From: an uncultured Bacteroidales bacterium | GTDB lineage: Bacteria; Bacteroidota; Bacteroidia; Bacteroidales; UBA932 | Direction: 5' to 3' | Length of the DNA: 48,132 nt | Assembly: GCA_900316955.1 (NCBI GenBank) | Contig: ONEX01000023.1 | Coordinates: 1 to 48,132 of the forward strand | Shown here: positions 40,501-48,132 of the stretch, piece by piece | Position numbering within the stretch: the stretch's first letter is position 1 | Layout of the letters: each line of letters starts with the position of its first letter | Made by a program: the position numbers and the translations under genes | Notes under the pieces: model-generated | The model's database searches: none | Seen by the model: only the letters and a program-made list of their open reading frames with translations | Told to the model about the DNA's origin: nothing

Positions 40501-40655
40501 CGCTCACCAGCAAGGTGAAGTTCGGCGAGTTCACCCGCGAGATCAAGACCACGGTCATCGACCTCACCCTGGGCGCTCCGCTCAAGAAGGACCACATCGC
40601 CGGCGCCTCCATCACCGACAACTTCCCGACCCCGGGCTACGCAAACCGTTTCTAA
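37509..40655 (+). CDS. GH54 alpha-L-arabinofuranosidase, AbfB-like catalytic core with NEW3-like and split lamin-tail-like domains
   Basis: The 1048-residue secreted protein has a signal peptide at about 1-30. Residues 39-370 match the GH54 arabinofuranosidase catalytic domain best known from Aspergillus AbfB: GPCDIYAAGGAPCVAAHSST, the vicinal pair Cys202-Cys203 in CCFDYGNAE, the nucleophile Glu247 in WIMTDQENN and the acid/base Asp329 in GNGGDNNN. No CBM42 follows. Instead there is a NEW3-like domain (about 388-485) and a lamin-tail-like segment starting VKINEFRVAD (491). Beta-repeats come next, then a segment resembling the end of a lamin-tail domain (MTLYDAEGRVVDCLNWG, 861-877) and one more repeat. 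Two carboxylesterase genes follow in the same operon. Confidence 0.9.
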   Translation: MKHKALLFGVLALALATPATIVAGIALSQGPAPIPARPEGPCDIYAAGGAPCVAAHSSTRALYASYEGPLYQVMRQSDRATLDICVVPASPGDPGGYADAAAQDEFCKNTTCWVTVLYDQSGKGNHLYQAPRGAFVGAALGGFDTMPIADMAPVTLMGHKVYGLFFVPGMGLRQNDPHGTAVDDQAEGQYWVINGHHYNSGCCFDYGNAETDSRDDGDGTMETTYYGNQPLWYHGDAPGPWIMTDQENNLVGCVNPDPNDKYCQGLPSISWRFVTATADGEPHHWRSMGGNAQGGELITMFDGTRIQNERNSYDPMRKQGAIVLGNGGDNNNYSSGTFYEGAMTAPDTFPTLETNQAIQANVVAAGYDVQRLAIGASDKTATPNGLQTFSPGSVGNTTVTFVNTTKAPINDLVLSIDAPKGWKVMVLGSKETAKKVGYDVLPGQTVVANFSVTAGSREYNGDLTAKATWTAPDGKAWSETAVEKVRNVAPVKINEFRVADGVNMTNSFIELYNASDKEVDIAGWEIVQHGATLPYFSTIKIPGGTKLAPKDFYLLGLSTSGLAVDAAKGEKTLYVRDVTGIRAGDEITIGTGAAAEKHKVAAVVKHEPEPVEEGGDYMRQYGRVMNALGTPTTLWQPLPDGPVITIPKGSTSVPVDNTTGFKVGAKMAIGYGAKYPAPVADFEKYEVVTVTKVGKPGTQAWLAYDAKPGDRNIKVSSVENISVGDVIRLDIDSKGHGVEYVKVKKVGTASTKSPGRGPMTLEEAGTGLTLTKPLKYAHSANMPFSCNGTGISFTPATKFDHSSNEPVLALVYEIVLEEPLQRDHPVDEVICDPAVKTAGYQGEIAPDQLFGGPALARMGNMTLYDAEGRVVDCLNWGTVVDPMLAEGFQGQSGLEEYGNYIHLKVENENRGWGRDPNAPTLLNPNLSAGRYPDGSDTDDNMVDFKFQLSTNLYEPAKAGSKKITITETEGLRIGHHFNIGYGDEMESVMVATIDGPRTLTSKVKFGEFTREIKTTVIDLTLGAPLKKDHIAGASITDNFPTPGYANRF
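39201..40625 (+). repeat. degenerate protein-coding beta-repeats in the GH54 tail
   Basis: Four units share a pattern like G-x-x-x-I-x-V-(x)4-G-(I/F)-x-x-G-D-x-I-x-I-G, often ending in a stretch like LTL-x-x-P-L-x-x-x-H. They lie at about residues 565-602, 641-694, 709-747 (with its tail at 766-781) and 958-993 (with its tail at 1017-1035). They are too diverged to be a DNA repeat and are seen only in the protein. Confidence 0.6.
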
Positions 40656-40667
40656 ACCATACTCGAT

Positions 40668-42266
40668 ATGAACACACGAATGACCATCCTGTTCGCAGCG
40701 GCCGCGCTCCTGGCGGCCGCCTGCGGACAGCAGGCTGCTCAGCAGCCGGCGCACCCCGGCCCCATTACGGCCGGTGAGCACACCCGCGTCAACACCACTT
40801 ACGGCACCGTCGAGGGCTACCTGGACGATGACGTGTACACCTTCAAGGGCATCCAGTATGCCAAGGCCGAGCGTTTCATGCCGCCCCAGGCTCCCGACAG
40901 GATCGAGGGGGTAAGGATGTGCAAACTATATGGACCCAAGGCCATGCAGGGCCAGGACCTCGTCTGGCGGGACAACACCCAGCGTGACTACAATTTCGGC
41001 AACCAGTTCATCATGGAGCCGATGAGCGAGGAAGCCTGTCTGGTGCTCAATGTATGGACGAAGGGAATCAATGACGGCAAGAAGCGTCCCGTATTCCTAT
41101 GGATCCACGGCGGCGGTTATTCCACCGGCTCCGGTCACGATCTGGACTGCTACGAGGGCCGCTCCCTCGCCGACAAGGGGGATATCGTCACCATCACCAT
41201 CAACCATCGGCTGAATGTCCTCGGATATATCGACCTCACCGCCCTGGGCGGCAAGTACGCGAACTCGGTGAACCTGGGCATGCAGGACATCGTGAAGGCC
41301 CTCGAGTGGGTTCATGACAATATCGAAAAATTCGGGGGCGACCCGAATTGCGTGACCATCGGCGGACAGTCCGGCGGCGGCGGAAAGGTTTCCACGCTGC
41401 TGGCCATGCCTTCCGCGAAGGGTCTCTTCCACCGGGCCGTCGTCCAGAGCGGTTCCACGCTTCGCGTGGGCGACCAGGAGTATTCCCGCAAATTGGGGCT
41501 CGCCACCCTCGCGGAGCTGGGCGTAAAGCCTGCCCAGGCGGAGGCGAAGCTTCCGACCTTCAGTTACGAGGAACTCGTTGCCGCCGGCAACCGGGCATCC
41601 CAGAAAACCGCAGCCGCCGGTATGCGGGGCGGGTTCGGCCCGGTCATGGACGGCAAGATTGTCGCCGACCAGCCGTTCGATCCGGAAGCGTCCGAGATCA
41701 ACCGGGGCATCCCGATGCTCATCGGCACCGATTTCAATGAGTTCACCTTTGACATCTCCCCGGAGAAGACGCTGGACGAGGTCAAGGCCGCCCTTACCGA
41801 AAGGATGGGCGAAGAAAAGGCCGCCCAGTTCATGGAGGAATTCCCGAAAGCCTTCCCGGACGAAGAGCCCAAGGCGATGCTGTACATGGACACCCGTTTC
41901 CGCGCCGGCGCGATGCAGCAGGCCGCCGCGAAGAGCCGTCAGGGCGGGGCGAACGCCTATTTCTACGAGTTCACCTGGAAGCCGGAGAACAACGTCCTGG
42001 GCGCCAGCCACGGTATGGAGCTCCCGTTCATGTTCAACAATGTGGCAGTCCAGCGCGAGATGACCGGGTCCTCCGAGAGCGCTTACAAACTCCAGGAAGT
42101 CATCAGCAACTACTGGCTCGCGTTCATCAAGACCGGCGACCCGAACGTCCCCGGACAGCCTGTCTGGGAACCTTACAACGAGGAAACCGGTCCTTGCATG
42201 ATTCTGGACAACACTTGCGGAATCCGCTACAACCACGACAAGAAACTGCTGGAAATTGCGCAATAG
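40668..42266 (+). CDS. type-B carboxylesterase, lipoprotein (first of tandem pair)
   Basis: The 532-residue protein has a lipobox LAAAC (Cys19) and the carboxylesterase fold (PF00135): oxyanion loop FLWIHGGGYSTGS, nucleophile elbow GGQSGGGG with Ser235, acid Glu358 in GTDFNEF and His448 in GASHGMELPF. Natural substrates could be acetyl or feruloyl esters on arabinose-containing polymers, judged only from the GH54 and GH43 neighbours. It begins 12 bases after GH54 and is followed at 15 bases by a close paralogue. Confidence 0.9.
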   Translation: MNTRMTILFAAAALLAAACGQQAAQQPAHPGPITAGEHTRVNTTYGTVEGYLDDDVYTFKGIQYAKAERFMPPQAPDRIEGVRMCKLYGPKAMQGQDLVWRDNTQRDYNFGNQFIMEPMSEEACLVLNVWTKGINDGKKRPVFLWIHGGGYSTGSGHDLDCYEGRSLADKGDIVTITINHRLNVLGYIDLTALGGKYANSVNLGMQDIVKALEWVHDNIEKFGGDPNCVTIGGQSGGGGKVSTLLAMPSAKGLFHRAVVQSGSTLRVGDQEYSRKLGLATLAELGVKPAQAEAKLPTFSYEELVAAGNRASQKTAAAGMRGGFGPVMDGKIVADQPFDPEASEINRGIPMLIGTDFNEFTFDISPEKTLDEVKAALTERMGEEKAAQFMEEFPKAFPDEEPKAMLYMDTRFRAGAMQQAAAKSRQGGANAYFYEFTWKPENNVLGASHGMELPFMFNNVAVQREMTGSSESAYKLQEVISNYWLAFIKTGDPNVPGQPVWEPYNEETGPCMILDNTCGIRYNHDKKLLEIAQ

Positions 42267-42281
42267 CAAACCGGAAAGACT

Positions 42282-43892
42282 ATGAGAAACTTCCTTTCCA
42301 TCTCCGCGTCCCTGTGCGCAGCCGCCCTGCTGCTCGGCGGCTGCACATCCAGGGAACCATCGGCGTCACAGCCGGCCCACCCCGGTCCCATTACCGCTGG
42401 CGAGCACACCCGTGTCAACACGACCTACGGCACCGTCGAGGGTTATCTGGACGACGACGTCTACACCTTCAAAGGCATCCGGTACGCCAAGGCCGGGCGA
42501 TTCATGCCGCCGCAGGCCCCCGACAAGTTCGAAGGCGTGCGGATGTGCAAGCTTTACGGCCCCAAGGCGCCGCAGTCGAACACCCTTGTATGGAGAGACG
42601 ACACCCAGCGTGACTACAGCTTCGGCAACCAGTTCAACATCGAGGCGATGAGCGAGGAGGACTGCCTGGTCCTCAACGTTTGGACGAAGGGTATCCATGA
42701 CGGCAAGAAGCGTCCGGTCTTCTTCTGGATGCACGGCGGCGGTTTCAATGACGGTTCCGCCATCGACCTGGACTGCTATGAAGGACGCGCCCTGGCCGAC
42801 AAAGGGGACATTGTCACCGTGAGCATCAACCATCGGCTCAATGTCCTGGGATATATGGACTTGAGCTTTCTCGGCGGCCCGTACGCGAACTCGGTGAACC
42901 TGGGCATGCAGGACATCGTGAAGGCCCTGGAATGGGTCCGGGACAACATCGAGAAGTTCGGCGGCGACCCGGACCGGGTCACGGTTGCCGGGCAGTCCGG
43001 CGGAGCCGGCAAGGTGACGACCCTCCAGGCTATGCCTTCCGCCAAGGGCCTTTTCAAGCAGGGAATCATCCAAAGCGGATCTTTCCGCCGGATTACCAGC
43101 GGAGAATATGGGCGGAAGCTGGGCCAGACTTTCCTGGCGGAACTGGGCGTGAAACCCGCCGAGGCGGAATCCCGGCTTGGGACATTTACCTACCAGGAGC
43201 TGCGGGAGGCCGGCAACCGGGCCATCGCCCGGATGACGGCCGCGCCCGGAGAACGGGGTGGATTCTGCCCGTTCCTGGATGGGAACGTCATCACGGAACA
43301 GCCTTATGACCCGGAAACCGCCACCCTTTCCCGGAACGTGCCCGTCATGATCGGCAGCAACTTCAACGAGTTTTTCTTCGACATCAGTCCGGAGAAGACG
43401 GAGGAGGAGGTCCTGACGACCCTCCAGGAGCGCATGGGAGAAGAAAAGGCCCGGCAATTCATGGATGAGTTCCGGAAGGTCTATCCCGACAAGGCGCCCA
43501 AGGACATGCTGTATGTCGATACCCGCGTGCGCAACAACACGCTCCGGATCGCCGACGCCAAGAGCGGCATGGGCGAGAAAGTGTATGTCTATCACTTCCA
43601 GTGGATCCCCGAGAACAATGTGCTGGGTGCCAGTCACGGCATGGAGCTGCCGTTCATGTTCAATAACGTCGCCCGCCAGCGCGAGATGACGGGCTCCTCC
43701 GAAAGCGCCTATAAGCTCGCCGACATCGTGAGCGATTACTGGCTCTCCTTCATCAAGACCGGCGACCCGAACACGAAGGGCCGGCCTGTGTGGGAACCCT
43801 ACACCCCGGACACCGGCGCCAGCATGGTGTTGGACAACACCTGTGGCACCCGGCGCGGCCACGACAGCATCCTGGTCGGGCTGGCACAGTAA
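42282..43892 (+). CDS. type-B carboxylesterase, lipoprotein (second of tandem pair)
   Basis: The 536-residue paralogue of the preceding gene has a different signal peptide (lipobox LGGC, Cys21) but a nearly identical start of the mature domain (HPGPITAGEHTRVNTTYGTV). Its triad is intact: Ser near 239 in GQSGGAGK, Glu near 363 in GSNFNEF and His near 453 in GASHGMELPF. Differences cluster around the region after the nucleophile and in the 300-330 loop, which may change substrate preference. It is the last gene of the GH54 operon and converges on the hybrid sensor with a 9-base gap. Confidence 0.9.
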   Translation: MRNFLSISASLCAAALLLGGCTSREPSASQPAHPGPITAGEHTRVNTTYGTVEGYLDDDVYTFKGIRYAKAGRFMPPQAPDKFEGVRMCKLYGPKAPQSNTLVWRDDTQRDYSFGNQFNIEAMSEEDCLVLNVWTKGIHDGKKRPVFFWMHGGGFNDGSAIDLDCYEGRALADKGDIVTVSINHRLNVLGYMDLSFLGGPYANSVNLGMQDIVKALEWVRDNIEKFGGDPDRVTVAGQSGGAGKVTTLQAMPSAKGLFKQGIIQSGSFRRITSGEYGRKLGQTFLAELGVKPAEAESRLGTFTYQELREAGNRAIARMTAAPGERGGFCPFLDGNVITEQPYDPETATLSRNVPVMIGSNFNEFFFDISPEKTEEEVLTTLQERMGEEKARQFMDEFRKVYPDKAPKDMLYVDTRVRNNTLRIADAKSGMGEKVYVYHFQWIPENNVLGASHGMELPFMFNNVARQREMTGSSESAYKLADIVSDYWLSFIKTGDPNTKGRPVWEPYTPDTGASMVLDNTCGTRRGHDSILVGLAQ

Positions 43893-43901
43893 GTCCGGAA
43901 G

Positions 43902-46900
43902 CTATTCTTCCTTCCCGGCTTCTCCCTGCAGGATGGCGCTGGGGAGGACGTGATACTGGTTCTGGAAGCACTTCGAGAAGTACTTCGGATCGTTGAAACC
44001 GACCATGTAGGCGATTTCGGACACGCTGATGCCCTTGTCGCCTGCATGGTCTTCCAGCATCTTCCTGGCGGTCTGGAGCCGGTACAGGCGGATGAACAGG
44101 GCCGGGGTGAGTCCCGTCAGGGCCGAGATTTTCTTGTAGAAGGGAGTCATGCTCATGCACATGAGCGACTGCAGCTGCGGGACGTTGAACTCCGGGTTGG
44201 TGTAGTTGTCCTTGAGGATGTTCAGGAGGTTCTCCATGAACACCTTGTCGGAGCGTTCGATGTTCACGTTGGCATAGGCGTTCTTGATGTCGAAGGAGAC
44301 CTCGTTCTGCTGCTGCTTCCGGTTGCTGAGGATATTCTCGATGCGGGTGAGGAGCATCTCCTTGTCGAAGGGCTTCACCAGGAAGGCGTCCACGCCCTCC
44401 TTGTAGCTGCTCAGGCGGGCATTGTCGTTCGAGAGAGCCGTCAGCATCAGGAAAGGAATGTGGCTCAAGGTGTTGTCGGCGCGGATCATCCGGCAGAACT
44501 GCAAACCGTCGCACACCGGCATCATGAGGTCGGATATGATGAAGTCCGGGGTGATTTTCTTGGCGAGGTCGAAGCCTTGTTCGCCATTGGAAGCTTCTGC
44601 GATGTGGTACTTGTCCGACAGGACCCCCTTGATGTAGGAACGCATGTCGTCGTTGTCTTCCACCAGCAGGAGAACCGGCAGGTTTTCGTCCTCCGGCGGC
44701 GTATAAGGAAGGTCCTCCACCGCCTTGGAATTCACTAGCTCGACCGGGAACAGGACCCGGAAGGCCGTCCCCCAGCCCTCCTTGCTCTTGACCCGTATCT
44801 CTCCGCCGAGTTCGGAAACCAGCTGGCGCACCAGGTACAGGCCGATGCCGCTGCTGCTCATCCCGGCCGTGGGATAGCCGGGCTTGTCCCCGATCTTGTA
44901 GAAGAGGTCGAAGATCTTCTTTTGCTCGGCAGGGTCGATGTAACTGCCCGTATTGGTGACGGACAAGTATTGCAGCATCTGTCCGTCGGAGCTCGGCACC
45001 TGCGCCATCCGCAGGGAGATCCGGCCGCCGGCAGGCGTGTGCTTGACGGCGTTGGACATCAGGTTGGACAGGATCTTGTTGATGATGTCCCGGTCGGAGA
45101 GGATGTGCTTGTGGACCATCCGGGTACCGGTATCGAAAGAGATGTTCCGGTCCTTCAGGACGGTCCCGTAGTCCAGGGCGTAGATGTCGGACAGGCGGGC
45201 GATGTTGAAACTCTCCCGATGGACCTTGACTTTCCCGGAATCCACGCGCCGCAGGTCCAGGACCTGGTTCACCAGGGAAAGCAGGTACTTGGAGTTCCGG
45301 TCGATGATCTGGATGGCGGGGGAAAGCGCAGTGTCCTTGTTGGTCGCCGCCATCTCGCTTACCGGTCCGAGAATCAGCGAGAGCGGTGTCTTGAACTCGT
45401 GGGTAAGCTGGGTGTACAAGGCCAGCTTCTCCTTGTTCGCCTGTTCCATCCGGGCCGAGTATTCCTCCAGCTTGGCTTTCTGTTCTTCCAGCAGGATATT
45501 CTGCTTTTCGATGGATTCCTTGGATTCGAGGATGTCCTGCATCGCCTTGGTCAAGTCCGCGGTCTTTTCCGCCACTTCGGAGGACAGTTCGCGCTGTTTG
45601 ATGCGGGCGGCCCGGACGTTCAGCCAGACCATGTACAGGATGGCCGAAAGGAGTACGAGGAAGATCAGGCCCCAAAACCAGAGTGTCTGGAAAAAGCGCG
45701 GATGGACCTTCACCTGCAGGGTCGTCTCCTCTGTCGACCAGGTGTCGTCGGCATTGGTGCAGCGGACCCGGAAGGTGTAATCTCCCGGTTTCAGGTTGTT
45801 GTAGCGGACGGAGCCATAGGGGCGCACGATCCAGTCTTCATCCAGTCCGTCGATCTTGTAGGAATACAGGACGCTCCGCGGATTGGAAAGGTCCAGGGCC
45901 GAATAATGGATGTTGAAGGAGGGGTGGTCCGGATAGATGTCCAACCGGGCCGGGTGCCCCAGGGACAGGCCGCCCCCATGTTCAATCCCCGTCAGTTCCA
46001 CCTTCCTGTCTGAACTGTGGATGGGGCGTATCGGAGCGTCAAACAGGACGAGTCCGTTGGTGGTGCCGAAGGTAATCCGTCCATCGGAAAGCCGATAGCC
46101 GGAATCGATATAGCAGTGGTTGGAGGGAAGCCCGTCCGCATCCGTGAACTTGGACATCCGGCGGGACGCAGGCGCGTAGCACAAGATGCCGTCCGTCGTC
46201 CCGATCCACAGGTCACCGGCCGTGTCTGGAATCAGTTTGGTGATGCGGCTGCGGAAAGGACCGTAATTGACGGAAAGGGGGGAAAAACGGCCGTCTTCGT
46301 CTTGGACATAGATTCCATTGTTCTGGCTTCCCAGATAGATCCTTCTGTCCGGGGTTTCCGTGATGCTGGTGATCCGCTCGAAATGGGGGTCCCCGGAATG
46401 GGAGAAAGAGGGCTGGAAATCCACGTCGAAGGTGCCGTCCAGGTTCGTGTTTCGGTTCAGGTCGATGCGGCAGATCCCGTATCCGCCCGCCCACAGGGTG
46501 CCGCGGCTGTCCAGGAACAGGCAGTGGAAGCGGGGCGGGTAATTGGTCTCGGAGGACAGCCAGATCCGGTGGAATCCTTTCTTGTCGATGTCCAGGAAAC
46601 CGAGGCTTTCGTTGGTGCAGTACCAGATGCCTTTTCGGACCGGGTCGAATTCGAGGTCGAAGATATGGTTGGAGGCGATGCCGCTGTTTTCCGTATGGTA
46701 GGCCAGGAACCGGGGATGACCCAGGTCGGCATGGGCGAGGAAGATGAGGCCGTCGTTGCGGCTGGCCAGCCAGTAGTCGCCGTGGTGGTCCTGCCGGATG
46801 ACGAACACGTCGTCCTGCGACAGCCCGCCGTTCTCCTTGAGGGAATAGATGTCCACGGTTTCCTTCCCGGCCCGGCGGATGCCAAGGCCTTTGCCCAGAA

Positions 46901-48020
46901 TCCCCATCAGCAGGTTTCCGTCCCGGTCTTCGTAGCTGCAGGAAATGATATTGGAGCTGCCTTCGACGACGGAGAGGAGGTCGTTCACGGTGACCGTTTT
47001 CGGGGTGACCTGGTTGATGCCGCCCACGAGCGTGCTCACCCACAAGGTGCCGTCCCGGTCCACCAGGATGTGGTTCACGTAGTTGGTGTTGAGGGACTGC
47101 CGGGGCCTCCCTTGCGTCAGATGGCCGAATTTCCCGTTCCGGGTGAAATGGTCGATTCCCTTGGAGGTGCCGACCAGGATGTCGCCGGACGGATCGGCGG
47201 CGAGGCAGGTCACATGGTCGTCGGAGAGGGAAGCCGGGTCGTGCTTGTCATGCAGGAAAGCGGTCAGCGAATGGGAACGGACGTCATCGCAGAATAGGCC
47301 GTCTTCGGTGCCGATCCACAGATAGTTGCCTTGGATGAGTACGGTGGAGACATCCCGGATAGGCGCCAGTTCGGGATAGTCGCCGGGAAGGGCCGGTTCC
47401 AGGTAGCCGGGCCGGGTCTTCCGGAAGCATTCGACCCCGTCGAATCCGCCGACCCAGACGACATCTTCGCCAATCGTCAGGTAGCGGAGCGAAGCGGATG
47501 AAGCGGGAAACTTGTCCACGCGGATGACTTCCCCCGTCCCGTCCAGCTCCACGGCCACCACGCCGTCCCGCTGCAGGGCCCAGAGGAGCCGGTCCCCGTC
47601 GGCCTTGATGCCGATCATGGGCTGGGTGAGCAAGTCGGATTCCTGCCAGAGGTCCTTGGAGAAGGAAACCGTCCCTTTCTCGGTGGAGATGCGAGTCAGG
47701 CCGGCGTTGCTCGCGGCCCAGATCGAGCCGTTCCCGTCCTGGGCGACGCCATAGATGAAATCGTTTTCCAGCCGGGTGCCGGCATCGGCCGAATGGGAGT
47801 TGAAATGGACGAAGCGGTTCCCGTCGAACCGGTCGAGGCCGTTGGACGTGCAGGCCCAGAGGTAACCGGACCGGTCCTTGAAGGTGGTCAGGACATATTC
47901 GTCACACAGGCCCTCCTTGGTCCCGTAGACGGCATATCGGTTCTGGTTCGTCCAGTCGGCGCGGCCCGGGAGTGCCAGGGCGGCCAGGCTCAGAATCAAC
48001 AGGAATCGCTTCATAAGCAT
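43902..48020 (-). CDS. hybrid two-component system sensor kinase/response regulator (HTCS)
   Basis: The 1372-residue one-protein signalling system has a signal peptide (ATG at 48020 or, two codons on, 48014). Two sets of Reg_prop beta-propeller blades cover about 25-690, then a Y_Y_Y domain to about 780 and a membrane segment at about 787-807. A coiled coil, a HisKA box (LTHEFKTPLS, His near 872) and HATPase_c (NLMSNAVKHTPAGG, SSSGIGLYLV) come next. The receiver (VEDNDDM; phospho-acceptor Asp near 1163 in ISDLMMP; KPF) and an AraC HTH (about 1283-1368) end it. HTCSs detect oligosaccharides and activate nearby PUL genes. The GH43 and GH54 genes are the natural targets here. Confidence 0.95.
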   Translation of the reverse strand: MLMKRFLLILSLAALALPGRADWTNQNRYAVYGTKEGLCDEYVLTTFKDRSGYLWACTSNGLDRFDGNRFVHFNSHSADAGTRLENDFIYGVAQDGNGSIWAASNAGLTRISTEKGTVSFSKDLWQESDLLTQPMIGIKADGDRLLWALQRDGVVAVELDGTGEVIRVDKFPASSASLRYLTIGEDVVWVGGFDGVECFRKTRPGYLEPALPGDYPELAPIRDVSTVLIQGNYLWIGTEDGLFCDDVRSHSLTAFLHDKHDPASLSDDHVTCLAADPSGDILVGTSKGIDHFTRNGKFGHLTQGRPRQSLNTNYVNHILVDRDGTLWVSTLVGGINQVTPKTVTVNDLLSVVEGSSNIISCSYEDRDGNLLMGILGKGLGIRRAGKETVDIYSLKENGGLSQDDVFVIRQDHHGDYWLASRNDGLIFLAHADLGHPRFLAYHTENSGIASNHIFDLEFDPVRKGIWYCTNESLGFLDIDKKGFHRIWLSSETNYPPRFHCLFLDSRGTLWAGGYGICRIDLNRNTNLDGTFDVDFQPSFSHSGDPHFERITSITETPDRRIYLGSQNNGIYVQDEDGRFSPLSVNYGPFRSRITKLIPDTAGDLWIGTTDGILCYAPASRRMSKFTDADGLPSNHCYIDSGYRLSDGRITFGTTNGLVLFDAPIRPIHSSDRKVELTGIEHGGGLSLGHPARLDIYPDHPSFNIHYSALDLSNPRSVLYSYKIDGLDEDWIVRPYGSVRYNNLKPGDYTFRVRCTNADDTWSTEETTLQVKVHPRFFQTLWFWGLIFLVLLSAILYMVWLNVRAARIKQRELSSEVAEKTADLTKAMQDILESKESIEKQNILLEEQKAKLEEYSARMEQANKEKLALYTQLTHEFKTPLSLILGPVSEMAATNKDTALSPAIQIIDRNSKYLLSLVNQVLDLRRVDSGKVKVHRESFNIARLSDIYALDYGTVLKDRNISFDTGTRMVHKHILSDRDIINKILSNLMSNAVKHTPAGGRISLRMAQVPSSDGQMLQYLSVTNTGSYIDPAEQKKIFDLFYKIGDKPGYPTAGMSSSGIGLYLVRQLVSELGGEIRVKSKEGWGTAFRVLFPVELVNSKAVEDLPYTPPEDENLPVLLLVEDNDDMRSYIKGVLSDKYHIAEASNGEQGFDLAKKITPDFIISDLMMPVCDGLQFCRMIRADNTLSHIPFLMLTALSNDNARLSSYKEGVDAFLVKPFDKEMLLTRIENILSNRKQQQNEVSFDIKNAYANVNIERSDKVFMENLLNILKDNYTNPEFNVPQLQSLMCMSMTPFYKKISALTGLTPALFIRLYRLQTARKMLEDHAGDKGISVSEIAYMVGFNDPKYFSKCFQNQYHVLPSAILQGEAGKEE

Positions 48021-48035
48021 TGGAATTCAGTCTTG

Positions 48036-48043
48036 TAAACTTA
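48036..48043 (-). promoter_or_regulatory. weak candidate -7 box of the HTCS gene
   Basis: Minus-strand TAAGTTTA matches seven of eight TAnnTTTG positions, 16 bases before the start. It lies inside a short palindrome with arms TGTAA and TTACA (48034-48045). The leader would be unusually short. Confidence 0.25.
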
Positions 48044-48098
48044 CATAAAAATCACGGTTTTTACACCAGTGCAGATATAAATCAAGACCGTAACACGT

Positions 48099-48106
48099 TA
48101 TTTTTG
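48099..48106 (+). promoter_or_regulatory. candidate -7 box for a divergent gene beyond the window
   Basis: TATTTTTG fits TAnnTTTG exactly on the plus strand, pointing out of the right edge. No coding region for it is visible in the window. The rest of 48021-48132 holds nothing else I can name. Confidence 0.3.
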
Positions 48107-48132
48107 TGGGCGAGTGGCCGTTTTATTCCTCA

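Noticed and set aside
37350-40781. Long minus-strand open frame opposite GH54
   Set aside because: It is the antisense of a gene with clear catalytic motifs. The translation is rich in Val, Gly, Asp and His with no recognisable fold.
43897-43911. Small inverted repeat GGAAG/CTTCC between the second carboxylesterase and the HTCS
   Set aside because: The stem is only five pairs with no T run and it runs into the HTCS coding end. Too weak to call a terminator.

Overview
The window looks like a chromosomal segment of a high-GC member of the Bacteroidota, most likely Bacteroidales. The evidence is a SusC/SusD pair, a hybrid two-component sensor with AraC output, many lipobox lipoproteins, weak ribosome binding sites, and recurring TAnnTTTG-type -7 boxes about 30-60 bases before starts. 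No rRNA, tRNA, CRISPR array, transposase or phage gene was seen. I cannot name the genus from sequence alone.

Left part, about 0.2-19.3 kb, is housekeeping and rich in cell-wall genes. On the minus strand lies a rod-shape operon, mreB-mreC-mreD-mrdA-rodA, with a DUF1460 amidase-like lipoprotein as its last gene, followed by enolase. ispD and an Lrp-type regulator follow, then topA. Divergent from topA is a plus-strand operon of PBP1A, D-Ala-D-Ala ligase, prmC and a U32 (RlhA-like) protein. An unrecognised lipoprotein closes this half.

Middle part, about 19.4-36.3 kb, is a polysaccharide utilisation locus. The minus strand carries susC-susD-sulfatase-GH20-sulfatase as a tight operon. Divergent from it is a membrane-spanning sensor that joins a beta-propeller periplasmic domain directly to an AraC DNA-binding domain, with no kinase or receiver. 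It is followed at once by a GH2 beta-galactosidase and a lipoprotein alpha/beta hydrolase. Two serine-type sulfatases plus beta-hexosaminidase plus beta-galactosidase suggest stepwise breakdown of a sulfated Gal/GlcNAc glycan, such as keratan sulfate or sulfated mucin chains (inference). The intergenic region holds three copies of a 13-base motif, two of them direct repeats 21 bases apart, well placed to be the operator of this regulator.

Right part, about 36.3-48 kb, is an arabinose-polymer cluster. It has a GH43 arabinanase-like enzyme divergent from a GH54 arabinofuranosidase whose catalytic core closely resembles fungal AbfB, two tandem duplicated carboxylesterases, and a full hybrid two-component system. 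The GH54 protein carries a NEW3-like domain and a lamin-tail-like domain that appears split by a set of small beta-repeats. A perfect 10-base inverted repeat sits between the GH43 and GH54 starts. This cluster has no SusC/SusD of its own in the window.

The most notable items are the GH54 protein and its unusual tail, the kinase-less membrane AraC regulator, and its candidate 21-base-period operator.
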